This document shows, one piece after another, positions 6,720-10,764 of a stretch of 10,764 bases of DNA. A program made the position numbers and the translations under genes. Below the pieces are notes generated by a model. That model was not told where the DNA came from, did not search any database, and worked only from the letters and a program-made list of their open reading frames with translations. Each line of letters opens with the position of its first letter. Position 1 is the stretch's first letter. Source of the DNA: Bacillota bacterium (GTDB lineage Bacteria; Bacillota; Sulfobacillia; JAJZYS01; JAJYTV01); contig JAJZIE010000066.1 of the NCBI GenBank assembly GCA_021810725.1, forward strand, positions 1 through 10,764, in the 5' to 3' direction.

Positions 6720-7169
6720 CTACCTCCCCGTCCCAGGCGCCGGCGTGCCCCGCTGGCGCATGAGTCGCATGATCAGTTCTACTTCGCCTTGTGGGCGGTT
6801 TGTCCTCTTAGCCACCTCGGCGGGGCTTTCTCCCGCGTTCTGCAGCTGCCAGATGTCTTTATGCCGCTGGCGGATCTCCTCCGCGATGCGCTCGGCCTCG
6901 GGGCTTCGCTCCGGCTCCTTGGGCGGTTCCACCACCGGCGCCGGTCGGTCGGCCGGTCGCTCTTCCGGCGCGCTCTGCTGCAGGGCCTCGATCTGCATGC
7001 GCGCGATGCGCAGTTCCCCTTCGAGGGCCCCCACCCGCACGTGCAGGTCTCGGAGCTCGGTACGCACCGCGTCGAGAAGATCCCGGTTCGCCTCCTCGAG
7101 CGACTGGCTGAACTGCTGCAGGAGCGCCTCGATCTCGCCCCCCTGCGTGCCTGTCCCCTTAGGGATCAC
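6720..7169 (-). CDS. SwrB/YlxL-like protein (DUF6115 type), no membrane anchor
   Basis: The product has 149 residues. Residues about 11-66 form a charged heptad-like helix, probably a coiled coil (IEALLQQFSQSLEEANRDLL and onward). Residues 67-90 are Pro/Glu-rich linker. The C-terminus has a compact helix-turn-helix-like module: IWQLQNAGESPAEVAKRTNR then PQGEVELIMRLM. This matches the closing module of SwrB/YlxL-type proteins (G-x-S-x-x-E-I-A-K-x-L-x-x-x-x-G-E-V/I-E-L-I/L). In Bacillus subtilis, swrB follows sigD and promotes flagellar assembly. The location here, immediately after the sigma gene with a 4-base GTGA overlap, is the same. Unlike SwrB, it has no N-terminal transmembrane segment. 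GTG 7169 has GGGGAGGG about 9 bases upstream. The family call rests on the C-terminal motif and on location. Confidence 0.72.
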   Translation of the reverse strand: MIPKGTGTQGGEIEALLQQFSQSLEEANRDLLDAVRTELRDLHVRVGALEGELRIARMQIEALQQSAPEERPADRPAPVVEPPKEPERSPEAERIAEEIRQRHKDIWQLQNAGESPAEVAKRTNRPQGEVELIMRLMRQRGTPAPGTGR

Positions 7170-7906
7170 CGGAGTTCCCTCCCCTTCATCTGCGCGCGGT
7201 ACCGGCTGAGGGCGCCTCTGAGGCGCAGGACCGCCCTTGCGTGCAACTGTGCGACATAGCGGTCCGAAAGATCGAAGGCCGCCGCGATCTCCTGCAGACT
7301 ATAGCCCATGTCGTAGTGGGCGGCCAGGACCTCCTGCTCCCTTCTCGGCAGCCGCTCGATGGCTGAGCGCAGCTGCTCGTGGAGCTCTCCCGCCTCGAGC
7401 GCCGCCTCGGGCGTCGGCTCCTCGTCGAGCGGTTCGACCCCCTCTTCGCCGAGCACCTCGAGAGACCAGAGCGTCGTGAACGAGAGATCCATGAGCCAGT
7501 CCTGGAAGCCCTCCGGCGTCAGGCCGAGTTCCGACGCCACCTCATCGTCCGAGACGGTCCGCCCCTCCTGCTGCTCGAGGCGCGCGTAGGCCTCGCGCAC
7601 CAGTTTCTCGCGCTCGCGCAAGCGGCGCGGCAGGCGGTCCTGGCTGCGGAGTCCATCCAGGATGCGGCGGCGGATCTGCGTCCTCAGGTACGCCTCGATC
7701 GGCACGCCGCGGCTCTGGTCGTAGCGGTCCAGTGCCTCCAGCATCCCGATGACGCCGAACGAGACGATCTCGTCGCGTTCGAGCTGCCCCGGCGGCAGGC
7801 GGAAGAGGATGCGCTGCGCCTGCTCGTAGACGAGCGGCAGATACTCCTCCCGGCTGTCCTGTCCTGGGCTCTTCCAGCGCGCGTACGCGTCCTGTCTCTC
7901 CCGCAT
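7166..7906 (-). CDS. sigD: Flagellar sigma factor sigma-28 (FliA/SigD family)
   Basis: This sigma-70-family factor directs transcription of late flagellar genes and is inhibited by FlgM. It has 246 residues, normal for the family. Region 2 is at about 22-95: EEYLPLVYEQAQRILFRL, then DEIVSFGVIGMLEALDRYD, with region 2.4 RRILDGLRSQDRLPRRLR. Region 3 spans about 97-150 (REREKLVREAYARLEQQ, then VSDDEVASELGLT). Region 4 is at about 178-232, with IERLPRREQEVLAAHYDMG and the helix-turn-helix SLQEIAAAFDLSDRYVAQLH. The recognition helix is a little unusual: SDRYVAQLH, where SESRVSQIH is typical. It starts at ATG 7906, 4 bases after the preceding gene's stop, with only a weak ribosome site, so translational coupling is likely. 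It overlaps the SwrB-like gene by 4 bases. Confidence 0.94.
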   Translation of the reverse strand: MRERQDAYARWKSPGQDSREEYLPLVYEQAQRILFRLPPGQLERDEIVSFGVIGMLEALDRYDQSRGVPIEAYLRTQIRRRILDGLRSQDRLPRRLREREKLVREAYARLEQQEGRTVSDDEVASELGLTPEGFQDWLMDLSFTTLWSLEVLGEEGVEPLDEEPTPEAALEAGELHEQLRSAIERLPRREQEVLAAHYDMGYSLQEIAAAFDLSDRYVAQLHARAVLRLRGALSRYRAQMKGRELR

Positions 7907-7910
7907 CGGT

Positions 7911-8441
7911 TCACCGTCCCGGTTGGAAGAAGCGCCTGAGGGCCGATGGCGCCAAGGTCAAGGCGCCCTGGTCGTTCGGTCCGTAGAAGCCGAACGGCTG
8001 GGGCTGATACGGGATCCCGGGACCGAGCATGCCACTGAACCGCTCCACCTCGGCCTCGCCCGCCTGTACCGACTCGACGCCGGAGAGCGCGAGGTAGACG
8101 CGCCGGAGCGAACGGTCGACCATCTCACCAAGGAGCGCCTGGCACTCCGCGTAGCCGACCGGCGTCGCCGGGCAAAGCAGGAGCCAGGTGTGCGCGCCGC
8201 GCATGTATGGCCGACGCACGTTCTTGCGCCCCTCCCCGGCCGGCAGCAGCACGACACTCGCGCCGTCGGTCTCGCCGCCCCAGAGCCGCACCGAGAGTGG
8301 TGCGGGCCTGAGGGCCTCGAGGATCTCGCGTGAGAACTGCAGGGCGCCACGCTCGCCACCCAAGGTGGCGACGGCCCACACCTCCGCGACGGGCTTCGGC
8401 GGCCGCAGCCGCTCGCGCAGGGCGGTCGCCTGGTCATGCAT
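7911..8441 (-). CDS. Degenerate FlhG-like protein with intact FlhF-activating motif
   Basis: This 176-residue product sits between flhF and the sigma gene, the position of flhG (ylxH). Residues 3-9 read DQATALR, an exact match to the DQAxxLR motif with which FlhG activates the FlhF GTPase. Residues 22-44 align without gaps to the FlhG P-loop strand and helix. However, the segment equivalent to GKGGVGKT is LGGERGAL, so both lysines and the Thr are lost. Residues 63-71 (VVLLPAGEG) resemble the Walker B segment vllDtgaG, with Pro for Asp. Then AHTWLLLCPATPVGYAECQA resembles the later V-x-x-P-E-P-T-x-x-x-D-A-Y strand. Compared with the usual length near 290, roughly 70 residues around switch I appear missing. 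It is probably not an ATPase. It overlaps flhF by 8 bases and is 4 bases from the sigma gene. The homology is inferred by eye; an unrelated replacement protein is the alternative. Confidence 0.6.
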   Translation of the reverse strand: MHDQATALRERLRPPKPVAEVWAVATLGGERGALQFSREILEALRPAPLSVRLWGGETDGASVVLLPAGEGRKNVRRPYMRGAHTWLLLCPATPVGYAECQALLGEMVDRSLRRVYLALSGVESVQAGEAEVERFSGMLGPGIPYQPQPFGFYGPNDQGALTLAPSALRRFFQPGR

Positions 8442-9414
8442 CGACGGTCACCGCTTCGCGCGCGATCGCCTGCGCCAGCTGGCGCGCGCCGGGGAACCAG
8501 ATGTCGTCCGGGACCATCTGCCCGTTCGTGACGGCGAAGAGCGGCAGCTCGAAGACCTTGAGGGCCGTCACGAGCTTCTTGATCGAGCTCGCCTCGTCGA
8601 GCTTGGTCAGGAGCACGCGGGTCAGGGGGCCTTCCTGGAAGTAGCCCGCGAGCTCCTCCATCTCCTCCTTGCCGGTCGTCAGCGACAGCACGAGCTCCAC
8701 GGACTCCGGGTTCGCGGCCGCGAGCAGGGCGAGGAGTTCGCGGCGCGCCTCCTCGCGGCGGAAGTTGCGGCCGGAGGTGTCGATGAGGATGCGGTCGCAG
8801 TAGGCGAGGGACGCCACCGCCTCGCGCATGGCGGGCGGATCCTGCGCCACCTTCCAAGGCAGGCCCATGATCTCCGCGTAGGTCTGCAGGTGATGCACGG
8901 CCCCGATTCTGTAAGTGTCGGTCGTGACGAGCCCGACCCGCTCGCCGCGATCGAGCGCGTAGCGCGCCGCCAGCTTCGCGAGCGTTGTCGTCTTGCCGCC
9001 GCCGGTCGGGCCGACGAGCGCCAAGGAGCGCGGCTCGAAGCGACTTAGGCGAGGCTGCAGCCACCGCTCGTACTCGTCCACCGCGGCGTCGGACGTCGAT
9101 GCCGAGAAGACCTCGCGCGTCGCCGCCGCCGTCGGTACGGCCACAGGCGCTCCGGCCGGGACGACCCCCACGGCCTGCGCGCCAGCCACCGTCGGAGCGG
9201 ACAGCGTCGGCGCGGTCACCGAGGCAGGAGAGGCGGATGGGGCGCCGCGGCCAGCGAACACCTCGACGTAGGGGCGCTCCCAGAGCTTGCGGATGCCGGC
9301 CGGCTGGTAGCTGCGCGTCCCGATGATCAGCGCGTCGGGCCCCAGCGCCTGCCGCACCTGCATCAAGGCCGACGTCATGTCCGGGGCCCTGAAGCGCTCC
9401 ACGTTAGTCGTCAA
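8434..9414 (-). CDS. flhF: FlhF, SRP-type GTPase for flagellar placement
   Basis: FlhF is the third member of the SRP GTPase family (with Ffh and FtsY) and sets where flagella form; its GTP hydrolysis is stimulated by FlhG. The product has 326 residues, somewhat short. The N-terminal segment FRAPDMTSALMQVRQALGPDA is typical. A low-complexity Ala/Pro/Val linker follows (about 57-100). The G domain shows G1 GPTGGGKT (135-142), the insertion-box motif DTYRIGA (166-172), G3 DTSGR (212-216) and G4 TKLDE (270-274). The start is TTG 9414, chosen because GGGGTGATC lies just upstream and fits the 16S anti-Shine-Dalgarno. An in-frame GTG four codons later has no such site. It overlaps flhA by 11 bases and the FlhG-like gene by 8. 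Confidence 0.95.
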   Translation of the reverse strand: MTTNVERFRAPDMTSALMQVRQALGPDALIIGTRSYQPAGIRKLWERPYVEVFAGRGAPSASPASVTAPTLSAPTVAGAQAVGVVPAGAPVAVPTAAATREVFSASTSDAAVDEYERWLQPRLSRFEPRSLALVGPTGGGKTTTLAKLAARYALDRGERVGLVTTDTYRIGAVHHLQTYAEIMGLPWKVAQDPPAMREAVASLAYCDRILIDTSGRNFRREEARRELLALLAAANPESVELVLSLTTGKEEMEELAGYFQEGPLTRVLLTKLDEASSIKKLVTALKVFELPLFAVTNGQMVPDDIWFPGARQLAQAIAREAVTVDA

Positions 9415-10764
9415 GCCTGATCACCCCCCCGCTCTGCAGACGCATGCCTGGATCGAGTTCCGGATAGCTCAGCACGGGCACATCCTCCAGCACCGGGCGC
9501 AAGAGTCGTCTCAGGTGGCCGCGCAGGACCGGCGCCACCACGATGGCCGTCGGTTTCTCGGCGTGCGCGGGATCCCGCGCGAGCCTTTCCGCGACCTGCG
9601 TCAGCTTGAGGGCCGTTTCCTGGTCCAATGCGAGGAAGGTTCTACCTTCCTGCGCCTGTACCCTTGTCCGCAGCTCACCTTCGAGCCGTGGATCGAGCGT
9701 GATGGCGAAGAGGACCTCGCCGGGAGGCGCGACGCGCTGGCTGATCTGGCGGCCGAGGGCCTGCCGCACGTACTCCGTCAGCTGTTCGGGATCCTTCGTC
9801 TCGCCCGCCCTGTCGCCCAAAGTTTCCACGATGGTGACGAGGTCGCGCACCGGGATGCCCTCCCGCAGGAGACCCTGCAGCACGCGGTGGACGGCGCTGA
9901 GCGAAAGGAGGCCGGGCGTCAGCTCGTCCACGGCCGCGGGATCCACCTGCCTCAGGCGGTCCAAGAGGCGCTTCGCGTCCTCGCGCGAGAGGAGCTCCGC
10001 CGCATGCCGGCGCACCGACTCCGCGAAGTGGGTCGTCAGCACGGTCGCCGTGTCGATCACGGTGTAGCCCTGGAGCACCGCCTGGTCCTGCTGCTGCCTC
10101 GCGATCCAGAGCGCCGGCAGCTGGAACACGGGATCCTTGACGGCGATGCCCGGCAGGGAGCCCCCCTCCTTGCCCATGGCGAGCAGGCGCCCCGGCATCA
10201 ATTCGCCGCGCGCCACCTCCGCGCCGCGCAGGAGGATGCGGTAGGTCGAGGGCGGCAGCGAGAGGTTGTCCTTGACCCGCACCGGCGGCAGCAGGATGCC
10301 GAACTCCTCGGCCATCTGCTCGCGCACCTTCTGCACCCGTTCGAAGAAGTCGCCGCCCTGGGCCTTGTCGACGAGCGAGAGCAGGCCGAAGCCGAACTCC
10401 ACCGCGAGCGCGTCCACCGGGCCCGGCACGCCGGTACCGGCCTGCGCCGGCTCCGGCGCCGCGCCCTGGGCAGCCTCGGCCCGGCTCGCCCCGAGGGCCA
10501 CGGAGGGCCCCGCCGCCGCCGCGAGCTCGGCACTGCCAAGCTGCGCTCGGTAGCCCAGGAGCGCGAAGGCCGCGGCGAGCACCAGGGCGACAAGCTTCGA
10601 GATCGGCGTGAAGATGCCGAGGAACGCGATGACCGCCGCGAGGACGTAGAGGGTCCGCGGCGCCTGCAGCAGCTGGCGCACGAGGTCGCCGCCGAAGCTC
10701 ACCTCCGACGCGGCCCGCGTCACGAGGAGACCGGTCGCCGTCGAGATCAGCAACGCGGGCAGCT
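9404..10764 (-). CDS. flhA: FlhA, flagellar type III export gate protein, C-terminal two-thirds
   Basis: FlhA is the large membrane component of the export gate; its cytoplasmic ring docks chaperone-substrate complexes. The window edge cuts the gene, and about 453 C-terminal residues are visible. The frame continues past the first TTG to the edge, reading LPALLISTATGLLVTRAASE, the conserved segment before the last membrane helices. Two helices follow (TLYVLAAVIAFLGIF and LVALVLAAAFALLGY). The cytoplasmic domain then shows GDFFERVQKVREQMAEEFG, LPALWIARQQQDQA, GYTVIDTATVLTTHF and VHRVLQGLLREGIPVRDL, all standard FlhA landmarks. The Ala/Pro-rich linker between membrane and cytoplasmic parts is the region least like relatives. 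It ends with TAA inside flhF. Confidence 0.95.
   Translation of the reverse strand, partial: LPALLISTATGLLVTRAASEVSFGGDLVRQLLQAPRTLYVLAAVIAFLGIFTPISKLVALVLAAAFALLGYRAQLGSAELAAAAGPSVALGASRAEAAQGAAPEPAQAGTGVPGPVDALAVEFGFGLLSLVDKAQGGDFFERVQKVREQMAEEFGILLPPVRVKDNLSLPPSTYRILLRGAEVARGELMPGRLLAMGKEGGSLPGIAVKDPVFQLPALWIARQQQDQAVLQGYTVIDTATVLTTHFAESVRRHAAELLSREDAKRLLDRLRQVDPAAVDELTPGLLSLSAVHRVLQGLLREGIPVRDLVTIVETLGDRAGETKDPEQLTEYVRQALGRQISQRVAPPGEVLFAITLDPRLEGELRTRVQAQEGRTFLALDQETALKLTQVAERLARDPAHAEKPTAIVVAPVLRGHLRRLLRPVLEDVPVLSYPELDPGMRLQSGGVIRLDD
9419..9428 (-). promoter_or_regulatory. Shine-Dalgarno of flhF inside the end of flhA
   Basis: The minus strand reads a run of G followed by GGTGATC, which pairs well with the 3' end of 16S rRNA. 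It lies a few bases before TTG 9414, within the last codons of flhA, and supports TTG over the later GTG. Confidence 0.6.

Noticed and set aside
6250..7259. Plus-strand frames opposite flgC and the SwrB-like gene
   Set aside because: Both are Arg/Ser-rich shadows; the minus-strand genes here have good starts, ribosome sites and family motifs.
7958..9064. Minus-strand frame of 368 codons spanning flhF and the FlhG-like gene
   Set aside because: It is Arg/Ala/Pro-rich without motifs and overlaps the clear FlhF G-domain motifs in another frame.

Overview
This window is part of a flagellar gene cluster from a visibly G+C-rich bacterium. Everything recognisable in it concerns the flagellar axial structure, the export gate, the MS ring, placement GTPases or late-gene regulation. 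The minus-strand order flhA-flhF-(flhG position)-sigD-swrB-like matches the distal end of the Bacillus-type fla/che operon. Together with the DUF6115/SwrB-like gene, this points to a Bacillota lineage with high G+C. The lineage is an inference, because no rRNA or other taxonomic marker is present. The hook-associated proteins carry very few Lys and Arg, which would fit an acidophile but does not prove one.

Layout. Positions 1-1435 hold a plus-strand unit: the 3' end of fliD, a GNAT acetyltransferase, and a small helical protein in the place of a FliT-type chaperone. It ends at a strong 14-bp hairpin (1445-1477) that it shares with the convergent minus-strand unit. From the right edge leftward on the minus strand come flhA (5' end outside the window), flhF, a degenerate FlhG-like gene, the sigma-28 gene, a SwrB-like coiled-coil protein, a short flgC and fliF. 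All of these overlap or are spaced by a few bases. After fliF there is a 144-base gap with a weak sigma-28-like -10 element, then the late unit flgM-flgN-flgK-flgL, read leftward to the shared hairpin.

How they work together. FlhA is the export gate, and FliF builds the MS ring it sits in. FlgC is a proximal rod protein. FlhF, normally with its partner FlhG, sets flagellar position and number. The sigma factor drives late genes and is held by FlgM until FlgM is exported. FlgN chaperones FlgK and FlgL, the hook-filament junction proteins. FliD is the filament cap.

The most interesting item is the gene at 7911-8441. It sits exactly where flhG belongs and begins with an intact DQAxxLR motif, the FlhF-activating element of FlhG. 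Its P-loop and Walker B equivalents have lost the catalytic residues, and its middle is deleted. It looks like an FlhG reduced to an FlhF activator without ATPase activity. Other oddities are a FlgC lacking its central YDPxHPxA...GYV block, a SwrB-like protein without a membrane anchor, and a GNAT enzyme placed between fliD and the chaperone-like gene. No CRISPR array, insertion sequence, tRNA or rRNA was seen.
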